Assembly: GCF_003977665.1 (NCBI RefSeq)
Contig: NZ_RYYV01000001.1
Location: forward strand, 248,001-312,000
Direction: 5' to 3'
Source of the DNA: Dyella choica
GTDB taxonomy: Bacteria; Pseudomonadota; Gammaproteobacteria; Xanthomonadales; Rhodanobacteraceae
Length of the DNA: 64,000 nucleotides
Position numbers and translations under genes: made by a program. The stretch's first letter is position 1. Each line of letters begins with the position of its first letter. Below are positions 1-9,047 of this stretch, piece by piece. The notes beneath the pieces were generated by a model that did not search any database, was not told the origin of the DNA, and saw only the letters and a list, made by a program, of their open reading frames with translations.

Positions 1-755
1 TCAACCTCATCAAGCACGATGCCGTCACCGAGATCCAGATGACGCGCCCACCGGTCAATGCACTGAATCTGGATCTGCTGCGTAGCTTGCAGCAAGCCTT
101 GGCGGAAGCGGTAGGCGATGGCACACGCGGCGTCGTTTTGTCCGGCACCCAGGGCATGTTCTCGGCCGGCGTGGATGTGCCGGAGCTGCTGACGCGCGAC
201 CGCAGTGGCGTGCATGAATTCTGGCGCGAGTTCTTCGTCACTTGTGCCGCGCTTGCGCACCTGCCGATACCAGTCGTTGCCGCCATCACCGGCCATAGCC
301 CCGCCGGCGGCGCGGTGCTGTCACTGTTCTGCGATTACCGTGTGATGGCGCAAGGCCCTTACCGCATCGGCCTGAACGAAGTGCAGGTGGGCCTGATTGC
401 GCCCGACTGCATCCAGATGGCGTTGCGCCGCGTGGTGGGCGCGTACCGGGCGGAGCGCCTGCTGGTCTCCGGGGCATTGATCGATTCGGAACAGGCGCTG
501 GCGTTCGGCTTTGTCGACGAACTTACGTCCGTGGATGAGGTTTCCACGCGTGCCCTGCACTGGCTCAGCGAAACGCTGGCCCTGCCCGCGCACGCGATGC
601 TGGGAACGCGCCGGATCGCACGGGCGGATCTGATGACCGCTTTTGCCGACGTGGATGCCTTGCCGATCGACACGTTCGTGGATGCAACCTTCCATCCGCA
701 GACGCAAGCCACGCTGCAAGCGTTGGTCGAGAGGCTAAAGAACAAAGCCAAATGA
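1..755 (+). CDS. enoyl-CoA isomerase/hydratase family protein (5' partial)
   Basis: Crotonase-fold acyl-CoA enzyme, cut at its N terminus: the frame is open from base 3 with codons for NLIKHDAVTEIQ before the first ATG at 39, so the true start lies outside the window. The central stretch reads GHSPAGGAVLSLFCDYRVMA followed by GLNEVQVGLIAP. The GLNE block matches the delta3,delta2-enoyl-CoA isomerase (ECI1/DCI) branch better than hydratases, which carry GGGxExxM plus GQPE. The single Glu of GLNE would be the catalytic base. Such enzymes shift double bonds in unsaturated fatty acyl-CoAs so that they can enter beta-oxidation. It converges on sseA. The isomerase call is an inference from motifs; another crotonase activity is possible. 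Confidence 0.8.
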   Translation, partial: NLIKHDAVTEIQMTRPPVNALNLDLLRSLQQALAEAVGDGTRGVVLSGTQGMFSAGVDVPELLTRDRSGVHEFWREFFVTCAALAHLPIPVVAAITGHSPAGGAVLSLFCDYRVMAQGPYRIGLNEVQVGLIAPDCIQMALRRVVGAYRAERLLVSGALIDSEQALAFGFVDELTSVDEVSTRALHWLSETLALPAHAMLGTRRIARADLMTAFADVDALPIDTFVDATFHPQTQATLQALVERLKNKAK

Positions 756-762
756 CAAGGCA

Positions 763-792
763 CTCCCTCCCCTGCTACGGCAGGGGAGGGAG
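763..792. repeat. perfect hairpin CTCCCTCCCCTGC-tacg-GCAGGGGAGGGAG
   Basis: A 13-bp perfect stem with a TACG loop sits between the two convergent genes, 7 bases after the stop at 755 and 4 bases before the end of sseA. It has no T-tract, so it is not a classic intrinsic terminator. The same CCTCCCCTGC/GCAGGGGAGG hairpin is part of the larger repeats at 58107-58229, 60365-60411 and 63597-63723. Confidence 0.75.
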
Positions 793-796
793 AAGA

Positions 797-1645
797 TTAC
801 GCGTCTCCGGTTGCAATCGGGCGCGATTCGTCACTGATCCAGCCGCTCCACGAAGGGGCATACAAGCGCGAGCCGGCAAGCCCTGCGTGCTCCATCGCCA
901 GCAGGTTGTGACAGGCAGTAACGCCGGAGCCGCACATATGCACCACTTGCTCCGTTGCATGATTACCGACCACCGACTGAAATTCCTTGCGCAATTCGGT
1001 CGGCGATTTGAAGCGCCCATCCGCCTGCAGATTGTCGGTGAACGGACGATTCGCCGCGCCCGGCACATGGCCTGCGACGCGATCGATCGGCTCCACCTCA
1101 CCGCGATAACGCGGCGTGGCGCGCGCATCGATCAGCAGTTCATCATGCATGCCTGCGATCACGGCATGATCGAGAATCACCTGGTCATGCTGGAAATGCA
1201 CGCTGACCTGGGTCGGCTGCCGCTGCGGAATCTCCTGCGTTACCGGCAGGTTCGCCGTCTTCCATGCCGCGTAGCCACCATCGAGTACCGCCGCTTCGCG
1301 CACGCCGCACAACCGTAGCAGCCACCAGAAACGCACGGCAGCCAACGCACCAGTGCTGGCGTCGTAGCACACCACCTGTAGTCCCGGGCGCCAGCCCAGG
1401 CGCGAGAGGAACGCCGAAAACGCGGCTTCGGACGGCAGCGGATGTCGCCCCAGGCCAAGCTGCACGCGGCTGAGATCGGACAAATCGTGATCAAGGTCCG
1501 CGAACACCGCACCGGGAATATGTTCGGCGCGGTAGTCACGCTCGCCCTTGGCCGGATCGGTCAGTTCATGCCGGCAATCGACGATCAACACGCCTTGTGG
1601 GGACAGCGCCGCGAGCTGTTCGGCCGCAATCAAGGTGCTTTTCAT
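797..1645 (-). CDS. sseA: 3-mercaptopyruvate sulfurtransferase (tandem rhodanese)
   Basis: 282 aa with two rhodanese domains (about residues 5-135 and 155-278). The second ends in the active loop CGSGVT (Cys238), the form typical of mercaptopyruvate sulfurtransferases rather than thiosulfate rhodaneses (CRxGxR). The enzyme moves sulfur from 3-mercaptopyruvate to thiol acceptors or cyanide in the cytoplasm. The domain-1 landmarks DCRHEL, HIPGA and LDGGYAAW are all present, and the length fits the family. The ATG at 1645 overlaps the stop of nudL upstream by 4 bases, so nudL and sseA, together with the DUF1289 gene, look co-transcribed. Confidence 0.93.
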   Translation of the reverse strand: MKSTLIAAEQLAALSPQGVLIVDCRHELTDPAKGERDYRAEHIPGAVFADLDHDLSDLSRVQLGLGRHPLPSEAAFSAFLSRLGWRPGLQVVCYDASTGALAAVRFWWLLRLCGVREAAVLDGGYAAWKTANLPVTQEIPQRQPTQVSVHFQHDQVILDHAVIAGMHDELLIDARATPRYRGEVEPIDRVAGHVPGAANRPFTDNLQADGRFKSPTELRKEFQSVVGNHATEQVVHMCGSGVTACHNLLAMEHAGLAGSRLYAPSWSGWISDESRPIATGDA

Positions 1646-2226
1646 GGCTGTTCCATCCTTTGCACAAGATTCAGCAAGATCGCCGCGGTGGCGCCCCAGA
1701 TGCGATGGCCTTCGTAGTGGAATTCCACCATCTCGCGCCGATGGCCGCGGTAGTCCATGGTGTAGCGCTTCAGGTTCGCCGGCTTCAGGAAAAACTTGAG
1801 CGGCACCTCGAACACCTCGGCCACTTCGGCCGGCGCCGGCCGAAACCGCGCTTCGCTGGCGATGTGCGCAACCACCGGCGTGATGCAGAAGCCGCTGATG
1901 GTTTCGAAGCAGTCCAGGTAACCCAGCGGCGTCACCCGGGCACGTTCCAGGCCGATTTCCTCTTCGCTTTCACGTAACGCCGTGGTCAGAGCATCGGCGT
2001 CGGTCGGATCGGCACTGCCACCGGGAAACGCTACCTGCCCCGCATGCGAACTCAGATGATCCGTGCGCACCGTGAGCACCAGGCATCCGTCGCGCAACCC
2101 AATCAACACGGCAGCTGGCCTGCGTTCGATCTCGCCGATCAGCTCGGTCATCGCGGCATGATTCCAGCCTGGCGGCGCCGGTGGCTGCGACAGCGGACGC
2201 AAGGCGCGCTGCAGGTCCTCGATCAT
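1642..2226 (-). CDS. nudL: NUDIX hydrolase, CoA pyrophosphatase type
   Basis: 194 aa. The stretch LTVRTDHLSSHAGQVAFPGG (residues 51-70) is the UPF0035 signature of NudL/YeaB and human NUDT7/8 CoA diphosphatases. It runs straight into the Nudix box, whose helix reads RESEEEIGL (residues 85-93) with the metal-binding glutamates intact. The family cleaves CoA and acyl-CoA to 4'-phosphopantetheine and 3',5'-ADP. Both ends overlap neighbours by 4 bases (DUF1289 gene upstream, sseA downstream), so it lies in the middle of a three-gene operon. Activity on CoA is inferred from the UPF0035 motif. Confidence 0.88.
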   Translation of the reverse strand: MIEDLQRALRPLSQPPAPPGWNHAAMTELIGEIERRPAAVLIGLRDGCLVLTVRTDHLSSHAGQVAFPGGSADPTDADALTTALRESEEEIGLERARVTPLGYLDCFETISGFCITPVVAHIASEARFRPAPAEVAEVFEVPLKFFLKPANLKRYTMDYRGHRREMVEFHYEGHRIWGATAAILLNLVQRMEQP

Positions 2227-2414
2227 ACGGACTCGCGCGCGGGCAGCACCACGTCCATGTAGTGTGAACGTTCGGTCTCGCTCATGCTGCGCCAGCGGGC
2301 GATTTCATCACCAGTACGGTAGCAGCCTTCGCAAAGACCACGCGCATCCAGCCGGCAGATGCCAACGCACGGGCTCAGAATGGCTGGGAGGGGAAGCGGA
2401 GAAGGATTCGGCAT
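2223..2414 (-). CDS. DUF1289 family small cysteine protein
   Basis: 63 aa. After a proline-rich start comes SPCVGICRLDARGLCEGCYRT, with four cysteines in the C-x3-C-x7-C-x2-C layout of DUF1289. This is followed by a conserved EIxRWRSMSExER helix. The cysteines may bind a metal or Fe-S centre, but no biochemical role is established. It is the first gene of the DUF1289-nudL-sseA operon, with a 4-base overlap with nudL. Confidence 0.85.
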   Translation of the reverse strand: MPNPSPLPLPAILSPCVGICRLDARGLCEGCYRTGDEIARWRSMSETERSHYMDVVLPARESV

Positions 2415-2449
2415 GAGCTCGCCATGCTAGCGCACCCGTCGTCCCGGCG

Positions 2450-3202
2450 TCAGGGGCCCGGCGCCTGCGGATTCGGCGGCTTGATGTCGAGTAGTTCAAT
2501 GTCGAACACCAGCGCCTGGTTCGGGCCGATGCGCGGCAGCGCGCCCTGCTCGCCGTAGGCCAGTGCGGGAGGAATGACGACCTTCCAGCGGTCGCCCACG
2601 TGCATGTGCGGGATCACGTACTGCCAGCCTCGGATCACCTTGTCCACGGTGAAAGTCACCGGCTTGCCGTGTGCCCAGGTACTATCGAATTCGGTACCGT
2701 CGATCAGCATGCCGCGGTAGTTGACGGTAACCTGGTTGTCGGTACTCGGGCTGACCGTGCCGTCACCCTTCTTGATCACCGAATACTGGATGCCCGACGG
2801 GAGCTGCACCACACCGGACAGCGTTGCGTTGTGCGTCAGGTACTCGGTGCTCTTCTTGGCATTTTCGGTGGCGATCCGATTGAATTCGGCCATGGCCTGC
2901 TCATGCATGCGTTCGCCCAGGCCGACCAGCTGGTTGTACATGTCCTGTTTGGAAACGGCAGGCGGACGTTTGGCGTAGGCGTCCTCGATGGCTTTTTGCA
3001 GCACACCCATGTCGATCGGGAAATCACCATCGGAGAACTGCGTGCCGATACGGTAGCCGATGGCGTAGGACAGCTTGTGCTTATCGAGCTTCACCACCGG
3101 GGGTTTCGGTTGCGAAGCACCGGACGCGTTCGTTCCCTGCGCCTGCGCCGTGCATGCGGCAAGCAACAGTAGAACCGGAAGCAAGCAACGCGCAGGGATC
3201 AT
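2450..3202 (-). CDS. FKBP-type peptidyl-prolyl isomerase (FkpA/Mip type), exported
   Basis: 250 aa. The hydrophobic leader MIPARCLLPVLLLLAACTAQA has an LAAC lipobox-like site, so it may be a lipoprotein or a periplasmic protein. Residues about 38-130 form the helical FKBP_N dimerisation domain (LSYAIGYRIGTQF). Residues about 145-240 form the FKBP catalytic domain with VTVNYRGMLIDGTEFDS, VIRGW and IPPALAYGEQG. The enzyme would catalyse proline isomerisation and assist folding in the envelope, like E. coli FkpA or Legionella Mip. A GGAG at 3209-3212 lies 6 bases before the ATG and supports this start. Confidence 0.92.
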   Translation of the reverse strand: MIPARCLLPVLLLLAACTAQAQGTNASGASQPKPPVVKLDKHKLSYAIGYRIGTQFSDGDFPIDMGVLQKAIEDAYAKRPPAVSKQDMYNQLVGLGERMHEQAMAEFNRIATENAKKSTEYLTHNATLSGVVQLPSGIQYSVIKKGDGTVSPSTDNQVTVNYRGMLIDGTEFDSTWAHGKPVTFTVDKVIRGWQYVIPHMHVGDRWKVVIPPALAYGEQGALPRIGPNQALVFDIELLDIKPPNPQAPGP

Positions 3203-3526
3203 TCTTTTCTCCAGGCTGCAAAACCGCCCAACACCTCCGTGCGGCTGGCATCCTTGAGCGGCCGCCGTAGGGGCAAACAGAACTGATGGGTACGACTTGG
3301 AGACATGGGGCGGGCTCTAAGCATACGGCCAAAGCCATCATCGTAGGCAGTCCTGTGGCTCGATACGGCCTGCCGAACGTTCAGCGCGGCGGGGAGACTG
3401 CTCAACATCCCCAGGCGGGATATAGCGGGCGGCAAGCAGAGATATCGAACTGGCATTGAGAAAGCCGGAACCGGCAAAGGTTCCCACTGCTAAAATCGGT
3501 GCTTTATCTTTGCTTCGGAGTCCAAC
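3203..3526. other. intergenic region between divergent FKBP and enoyl-CoA hydratase genes
   Basis: 324 bases without a convincing gene. It must hold the divergent promoters. A -10-like TAAAAT lies at 3491-3496, 30 bases before the GTG at 3527, but no clear -35 is seen 16-18 bases upstream of it. A 5-bp stem GCCGG-aa-CCGGC occupies 3464-3475. An open frame on the minus strand (3199-3477) has no recognisable domain and overlaps the FKBP ribosome binding site. Confidence 0.5.
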
Positions 3527-4309
3527 GTGGCCTACCGCAACCTTGAGATCGGCAATCGTGGTGCCGTGCGCACCATCACTGTCAACCGCCCGGACAAGCT
3601 CAATGCGCTCAATCGCGAAACCTTGAACGAGCTGACCTTGGCCTTCAACCAGGCCGCACAGGACGATGCCGTACGATCCATCGTCCTGGCAGGAGCCGGC
3701 GACAAGGCGTTCGTGGCCGGGGCGGACATCAGCGAGATGAACGGCTACACGTCGATGCAGGCGCAGAGCTTTTCGCGCACCGGCCAGCGCCTGATGAGCG
3801 GCATCGAGCGGCTCGGCAAGCCGGTGATCGCGCGCATCCAGGGCTTCGCCCTGGGCGGGGGCATGGAACTGGCCATGTGCTGCCACCTGCGCATCGCCAG
3901 CGAGAAAGCCAAGTTCGGCCAGCCCGAGATCAACCTGGGCCTGATTCCCGGATTCGGCGGCACTCAGCGCCTGTTGCGCCTGGCCGGACGCGGCGCGGCA
4001 CTTGAACTATGCCTCACCGGCAGCACCATCACGGCGCAGCGCGCCTACGAACTGGGTGTCGTGAACCGCGTCGTGGCGCCGGAAGCGCTGGATGAAACGG
4101 TCAACACGCTGGCCGACCAGCTGGCGGCGGCTGCACCGGTGGCAGCGGCGAGCATTCTCGATACAGTGTTGCAGGGCGGCGAGACATCATTGGATCAAGG
4201 GCTGGAGTTCGAGACCCAGGCCTTCGCATTGATGTTCGCCACGCAAGACATGAAGGAAGGTACGACTGCGTTCCTTGAAAAGCGCAAGGCCGTGTTCCAG
4301 GGGAAATAA
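3527..4309 (+). CDS. enoyl-CoA hydratase
   Basis: 260 aa crotonase-family protein of the usual full length. The two catalytic glutamates are visible in GGGMELAM (Glu114) and GQPEINLG (Glu134), followed by PGFGGTQRL, which is the classic short-chain enoyl-CoA hydratase pattern. It hydrates trans-2-enoyl-CoA to 3-hydroxyacyl-CoA in beta-oxidation or related acyl-CoA degradation. The start is GTG, supported by a GGAG at 3517-3520. It is monocistronic and followed by a REP-like repeat that separates it from the convergent DUF1684 gene. Confidence 0.93.
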   Translation: MAYRNLEIGNRGAVRTITVNRPDKLNALNRETLNELTLAFNQAAQDDAVRSIVLAGAGDKAFVAGADISEMNGYTSMQAQSFSRTGQRLMSGIERLGKPVIARIQGFALGGGMELAMCCHLRIASEKAKFGQPEINLGLIPGFGGTQRLLRLAGRGAALELCLTGSTITAQRAYELGVVNRVVAPEALDETVNTLADQLAAAAPVAAASILDTVLQGGETSLDQGLEFETQAFALMFATQDMKEGTTAFLEKRKAVFQGK

Positions 4310-4321
4310 AACCGGAACTGC

Positions 4322-4396
4322 GTAGGCTTAGGTTGCCAAACCCAGCATTGCCGTGAATGTAAACCGCGCGATGCTGGGATTGTCATCCCAGCCTAC
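4322..4396. repeat. REP-like palindromic pair, variant left arm
   Basis: Inverted arms GTAGGCTTAGGTTGCCAAACCCAGC and its approximate reverse, ending CTGGGATTGTCATCCCAGCC-TAC, bracket a 25-base spacer. The left arm carries the AACCC variant seen again at 56131. The right end abuts the stop codon of the minus-strand DUF1684 gene. It is one of about fifteen such elements in the window. Confidence 0.85.
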
Positions 4397-5316
4397 TAAT
4401 GCGCGCCGCGGTACTTCTTTTCCCCGGCGGTGATGCGCAGGTCCAGCCGATTCTCCGGCGGAGCCAGCGGACAGGTCGCGAACGGCGTGAACGAGCAAGG
4501 CGGGTTGTAAGCCTGGTTGAAATCCAGCACCACCTTGCCGTTTTGCGGCAGGGCTGCGTAAAGGAACCGTGCTGCACCGTAGGTCTCATGCCCGGAGGTA
4601 CGGTCGGCGAGCACGAAAAACAGCTCGCCACCGGGCTCTTCCTGGTACGGCAGCAGCTCGTAAGTGCGGCCGTCACGAGTAAATACGGCCTTGCCCGGCA
4701 CCTTGACGGTATCGATGGTACCGATCACGGAACCGATCTGGAGGTCATGCGGTGGATCGAACGATACCCAGTCGGCCACGATGTGCCAGGACCGATCGAT
4801 CGGAAAATAGTCGATGCCGAGGAAATGCTTGCGTGTCGCGGCTTCGGCATCCTTCACGCGCAGCGCCTTGCGGCCCTCGCGATCGATCACATAGAAACTC
4901 GCCGTACCGAAGGCCACTTTGGTGGGTGCAGCGTCGCCTTTGACGTGCATGTCATCGATCAGGGCAGCTTCCTGCAGCGGCTTGCCGTCGATTGTCGCGC
5001 CACTGCCCGGAGCGAGCTTAATGCTGGCCTGCCCGCTTGAGTCCAGCGTGATAACGCCCAGATGCGTCGGACCGGCCTGCAGAATGATGTCGTTATCGGC
5101 GGCGCTGCCAAGCTTGTTCGCGCCTTCTTGCAACCATTCCAAGCCGATGAGGCTGAGCCAGCCGTCCGCCGCAGTCAGCCGTGCGACACGTTCGGCGCGC
5201 CATTTTTCTATGCTTTGCTGATACGCGTCAGGCGTTGCAGCTTGTTGGGGGGTGTCAGCATGCACGAGGGCCACTCCAGTGATCAGGACCAATCCGGTCA
5301 GGACGCTACGCCACAT
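4396..5316 (-). CDS. DUF1684 domain protein, exported
   Basis: 306 aa. Residues 1-20 form a signal peptide (MWRSVLTGLVLITGVALVHA). The body matches DUF1684 from its start motif (WRAERVARLTAADGWLSLIGLEWL) to the conserved C-terminal block FNQAYNPPCSFTPFATCPLAPPENR. Within that block, the NPPC and ATCPLxPPEN segments are the most conserved features of the family. The function is unknown; members occur in bacteria and archaea as soluble proteins, and here the leader predicts a periplasmic location. The stop codon TAG shares its G with the first base of the adjoining REP-like repeat. Confidence 0.88.
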   Translation of the reverse strand: MWRSVLTGLVLITGVALVHADTPQQAATPDAYQQSIEKWRAERVARLTAADGWLSLIGLEWLQEGANKLGSAADNDIILQAGPTHLGVITLDSSGQASIKLAPGSGATIDGKPLQEAALIDDMHVKGDAAPTKVAFGTASFYVIDREGRKALRVKDAEAATRKHFLGIDYFPIDRSWHIVADWVSFDPPHDLQIGSVIGTIDTVKVPGKAVFTRDGRTYELLPYQEEPGGELFFVLADRTSGHETYGAARFLYAALPQNGKVVLDFNQAYNPPCSFTPFATCPLAPPENRLDLRITAGEKKYRGAH

Positions 5317-5344
5317 GGGGTTTGCTCCACTGGATGCAAGTAAC

Positions 5345-5410
5345 TAGGCTGGGATGATAATCCCAGCTTTCCATGCGGCGTCCAATGCTGGGATTGGCAT
5401 CCCAGCCTAC
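5345..5410. repeat. REP-like palindromic pair
   Basis: Arms TAGGCTGGGATGATAATCCC-AGC and GCTGGGATTGGCATCCCAGC-CTA flank an 18-base spacer. Each arm can also form its own CTGGGAT-N4-ATCCCAG hairpin. It lies between the DUF1684 gene start and the 3' end of mutL. Confidence 0.9.
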
Positions 5411-5427
5411 ACAAAATCACAAATTCC

Positions 5428-7248
5428 TTAACGGCCACGCAGAAAAAGCTTATCCAGTTCGGTCATACCCAGTTGCACCCAGGTCGGGCGGCCGTGGTTG
5501 CACTGGCCGGAACGTTCGGTGGCCTCCATTTCGCGTAGCAAGGCGTTCATTTCCGGCAGGGTCAGGCGCCGGCCAGCCCGTACCGAACCATGGCAAGCCA
5601 TGCTGGACAACAGTTCGTTTTCCAGCTCCTGCAGCTGGCGCGAACTGCCGTGCTGGGCCAGCTCGCCGAGCACGCTGCGCGTGAGTTCGGCCACGTCCGC
5701 GCCCTCCAACAAGGCGGGAATACGCCGCACCACCACCGTGGAAGGGCCGCTGCGCGAAAGCTCCAGCCCCCAATCGGCCATGGCGTCGGCATGTTCTTCG
5801 GCGGCCGCGGCTTCCTTCGCGCTGACCGGCACCGACAACGGCACCAACAGCATTTGCGAACGAAGATTGCTGCAGGCACGGCCGGCCTTGAGTTTTTCGT
5901 AGGTGATGCGCTCGTGCGCAGCGTGCATGTCGACCAGCACCAGGCCGTGCGCATTCTCGGCCAGGATGTAGATGGTCTTGAGCTGCGCCATGGCGAAGCC
6001 CAGCGGCGGCGTTTCGCTGTCATCAACCGCGGGCAGGGGTTGTGGCGCAACACTCCGCTGCCCGGCCATCGGCTCACCGAGCAGGGTGGCGTATTCGGCC
6101 AGCGGTTCGTCGCGAACACCCAGGTGCAGGCGGCTTTGCGACGCGCTCGCCGGCCAGCTGCTCATGGGTCGGTTCACTTCTTGCACCACGGTCGATGCCA
6201 CACCTGCCGTGGCCGGCCATGCCGGAGCTTCCGCCGCCTGTTGGCCAGCGCGTGTTTCCGCGAGCGCTTCATGCAAGCTGCGGAACAGGAAATCGTGCAC
6301 CAGGCGCTGTTCGCGGAAACGCACTTCGCTCTTGGCCGGATGCACGTTCACATCCACGCCGGCGGGATCCAGCTCCAGGTAGAGCACGAAGGCCGGATGG
6401 CGGCCATGGAACAGCACGTCGGCATACGCCTGGCGCACCGCGTGCGCAACTACACGATCGCGCACCAGGCGCCCGTTGACGTAAAAGTATTGCGCATCGG
6501 CCTGCGACCGCGAAGCCGTCGGCAAGCCCACCCATCCAGATAGGCGCATGCCGGCCGAAGCATGGTCGATGCGCAGGCTCTGCTGCGGAAAGCTTTCGCC
6601 CAGCATTTCCGCCACGCGCATCAACATGGCCTTGTCATCGCGCGCCGCCTTCCACACGCGCACGGACTTGCCGTTGTGGCTCAAGCGAAACTCCACGCCG
6701 CCGCGCGCCAGTGCGAGTGACTTGAGCAGATCGTCGATGTGCGCGAATTCGGTGCGTTCGGCACGCAGGAACTTCCTGCGCGCCGGCACGTTGTAGAACA
6801 GGTCGCGCACTTCCACGCTGGTGCCTTGCGGATGCTGCGCGGGACGTACATCGTGCATGCGGCCGCTGTCGACCTCGATACGGAAAGCATTGTCCGCACC
6901 GCGCAGGCGCGAGGTCATGGCGAAACGCCCCACCGAGGCCATCGACGCCAGCGCTTCGCCACGAAATCCCATGCTTGCCACGTGCTCGAGGTCGTCGAAG
7001 CTGCCGATCTTGCTGGTGGCGTGAGAGGCCACGGCCAACGGCAGATCGTCGGCTGCGATGCCGTCGCCATCGTCGCGCACGCGAATCAGGCGCGCGCCCC
7101 CCAGCTCAATGTCGACTTCAACGCGCCCGGCACCGGCGTCAAGGCTGTTTTCGACCAGTTCCTTCACCACCGAAGACGGCCGTTCGATGACCTCGCCGGC
7201 GGCTATCTGATTGATGAGTTCGGGAGGAAGCGGGCGGATGCGTGACAT
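5428..7248 (-). CDS. mutL: DNA mismatch repair protein MutL
   Basis: 606 aa from the ATG at 7248 ([20 protein letters not shown]); an in-frame ATG at 7281 would add 11 unconserved residues. The N-terminal GHKL ATPase carries [17 protein letters not shown] and GFRGEAL. The C-terminal dimerisation domain carries [12 protein letters not shown] (starting at residue 440), a match to the DQHA(x)2E(x)4E metal site of endonuclease-type MutL, plus [11 protein letters not shown] and CNHGRP. MutL couples MutS mismatch recognition to strand nicking. The motif suggests that this MutL nicks DNA itself, as expected where MutH is missing. In E. coli the order is nnr-tsaE-amiB-mutL; here two permease genes lie between tsaE and the amidase. 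Confidence 0.97.
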   Translation of the reverse strand: MSRIRPLPPELINQIAAGEVIERPSSVVKELVENSLDAGAGRVEVDIELGGARLIRVRDDGDGIAADDLPLAVASHATSKIGSFDDLEHVASMGFRGEALASMASVGRFAMTSRLRGADNAFRIEVDSGRMHDVRPAQHPQGTSVEVRDLFYNVPARRKFLRAERTEFAHIDDLLKSLALARGGVEFRLSHNGKSVRVWKAARDDKAMLMRVAEMLGESFPQQSLRIDHASAGMRLSGWVGLPTASRSQADAQYFYVNGRLVRDRVVAHAVRQAYADVLFHGRHPAFVLYLELDPAGVDVNVHPAKSEVRFREQRLVHDFLFRSLHEALAETRAGQQAAEAPAWPATAGVASTVVQEVNRPMSSWPASASQSRLHLGVRDEPLAEYATLLGEPMAGQRSVAPQPLPAVDDSETPPLGFAMAQLKTIYILAENAHGLVLVDMHAAHERITYEKLKAGRACSNLRSQMLLVPLSVPVSAKEAAAAEEHADAMADWGLELSRSGPSTVVVRRIPALLEGADVAELTRSVLGELAQHGSSRQLQELENELLSSMACHGSVRAGRRLTLPEMNALLREMEATERSGQCNHGRPTWVQLGMTELDKLFLRGR

Positions 7249-7324
7249 GGGCGCAAGCTTAACAGCGCGCGGCGGCATCACCTATCCGGATTTCGATGCG
7301 CTTGCGGCTTTCCATGCGGTTTGC

Positions 7325-7353
7325 TGATGCCGGGACTGTCATCCCAGCCTGCC
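7325..7353. repeat. degenerate half REP-like repeat
   Basis: GATGCCGGGACTGTCATCCC-AGCCTG keeps only the right arm of the repeat family. It sits between mutL and the amidase gene. Confidence 0.6.
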
Positions 7354-7356
7354 GCG

Positions 7357-8892
7357 CTAGCTATTGGGAATCACCAGCATCGTGCCGATGCGCACGCTGT
7401 TGCTGCTGATGCCATTGACGTTCTTGAGCGAATCCACGCTCACGCCGTACTGCTTGGCAATGCTGCGCAACGTTTCGCCGTTGCCGACTCGATGCATGTC
7501 ACGCACGTCCGCATCCGCCGCTTCGTCGGCGCTGGCCACGGCATTGGACTTGGCATCGTTCGGCAGCACCCCCTTGCGGCGCGCGGCCTCCATGGCAAAC
7601 CAGGTGCCCGGCGGCGGACTGCTCAGGAAATAGCCTTTCACGCCATCCATGATCGCGGTGGCCAGTTGCTGCTGGTGCGAAGGATCGCGCAACCTGTGCT
7701 CTTCGGTCGGATTGCTGATGAAGGCCGTTTCCACCAGGATCGACGGCACGTCCGGTGAACGCAGCACTACGAAGTTGGCACGCTCCACGTAGCCGCGATG
7801 GGTGGGCCCAAGTGCCGAGAGCGCATTCAGCACGTTCTGCGCCACCGTCTCGCTCGCCTGCACCGCCCAGCCCTGCTGCATGTCCAGCAGCACGGAGGCG
7901 AGACTGTCGTTTTCGGCCGCCAGCGATACGCCGCCGATCAGGTCGGAACTGTTTTCACGATCGGCCAGCATCTGCGCCGCCACCGAACTTTTGCCGCGCG
8001 ACGACAGCACCCACACGGAAGATCCGCGGGCATCGCTGCTGGAGTACGAATCGGCGTGAACGGCGACGAACAGGTCGGCCTGGTTCTGGCGGGCGATCTC
8101 ATAACGCTGCTTCAGCGGGATGAAGTAGTCGCCGTCGCGCGTGAGGATCGCCTTCATGCCCGGCTGGCGGTTGATCAGCGCAGCGAGATTGCGCGCCACG
8201 GCAAGCGTGACGTCCTTCTCCAGCGTGCCGTCAGGGCCGTGGGCCCCCTGGTCTTTGCCGCCGTGGCCAGCATCCACTGCCACGACGACCTGGCGCTGGC
8301 TGTTCAGCAGTACGGCCGCCTGGCGGGTGGTGACACCCTTGCGGGAGGTCAGCTTGCTGCTGGCATTGACCACCACCGGCGCGGGAGTATCGGCCTGGTC
8401 GGCCGGAGCGATGGCCGGCGCCGTCTTGCTGGAGGCTACGGCAGTTTCATCACTTTCATCCGGCACCGAGGATCGGGCCGGCGTAGCCGGTTGCTTGCCG
8501 CTGCCGGGGTACAGGTCCAGCACGAGCCGATAGCCGGCCTGGCCGGAAGGACCGAGCACAAAAGTCTTCGGCTGACTGTTTGGCGCCACGGACGCGGTCA
8601 AGCGCAGTGCATCCCCCTGCGCCGCGCTGACCAGACCCTTGAACAGACCTTGCGCGGCAGGTGCGAGCCGGCCATTGGCGCTGCTGTCAGCCAGCTCGAG
8701 CATGACCTGGTCGCCGACCTGGCTGAGCTTGTACTTGGCTGGACCGGAAAGATCGAACACCACTCGGGTGTAGTCATGGCCGGCCCAGACGCGGGCGTTC
8801 TTCACTTCAGCCGCGTGCAAGGCGAAACCGGGCACCGCAGCAAACATCGCGGTACCGGCCAGGTAACAAATGCGAGTGAGATAGCCCCTCAT
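7357..8892 (-). CDS. amiC: N-acetylmuramoyl-L-alanine amidase with AMIN and LysM domains
   Basis: 511 aa exported cell-wall amidase. A leader of about 27 residues precedes an AMIN domain (about 30-130), which targets the septum in E. coli AmiC. A Ser/Pro/Ala linker leads into an Amidase_3 domain with the zinc motifs VDAGHGGKDQG, LTRDGDYFIPL and VAVHADS, and the catalytic Glu in SILVETAFISNPTE. The C-terminal LysM (HRVGNGETLRSIAKQYGVS, about 465-510) binds glycan. It splits the bond between MurNAc and L-Ala during daughter-cell separation. AmiB/AmiC proteins of Xanthomonadales share this architecture. It lies upstream of mutL in the same orientation. Confidence 0.95.
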   Translation of the reverse strand: MRGYLTRICYLAGTAMFAAVPGFALHAAEVKNARVWAGHDYTRVVFDLSGPAKYKLSQVGDQVMLELADSSANGRLAPAAQGLFKGLVSAAQGDALRLTASVAPNSQPKTFVLGPSGQAGYRLVLDLYPGSGKQPATPARSSVPDESDETAVASSKTAPAIAPADQADTPAPVVVNASSKLTSRKGVTTRQAAVLLNSQRQVVVAVDAGHGGKDQGAHGPDGTLEKDVTLAVARNLAALINRQPGMKAILTRDGDYFIPLKQRYEIARQNQADLFVAVHADSYSSSDARGSSVWVLSSRGKSSVAAQMLADRENSSDLIGGVSLAAENDSLASVLLDMQQGWAVQASETVAQNVLNALSALGPTHRGYVERANFVVLRSPDVPSILVETAFISNPTEEHRLRDPSHQQQLATAIMDGVKGYFLSSPPPGTWFAMEAARRKGVLPNDAKSNAVASADEAADADVRDMHRVGNGETLRSIAKQYGVSVDSLKNVNGISSNSVRIGTMLVIPNS

Positions 8893-9047
8893 GGTGCCGC
8901 ATTGAAGCTCACCCGATTCCTGAATGCAAGAGGTTTTTCTTTAAATTTCCATGACCTGCATGGCATTTGTTAGATTGACTCAAGCAAGCGGCCATAAACC
9001 ACGCATTTTGCGTGCACACCCGCACCGACCGATCCACTCGGTTTTCC

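Noticed and set aside
3199-3477. 92-codon minus-strand frame in the FKBP/enoyl-CoA hydratase gap
   Set aside because: Composition is random-like, no motif is visible, and it would overlap the FKBP start and its ribosome site.
7798-8973. Long plus-strand frames opposite mutL, amiC and the permeases (for example 5590-6543, 7798-8973, 10544-11656)
   Set aside because: No recognisable domains, no ribosome sites, and they lie opposite well-supported genes.
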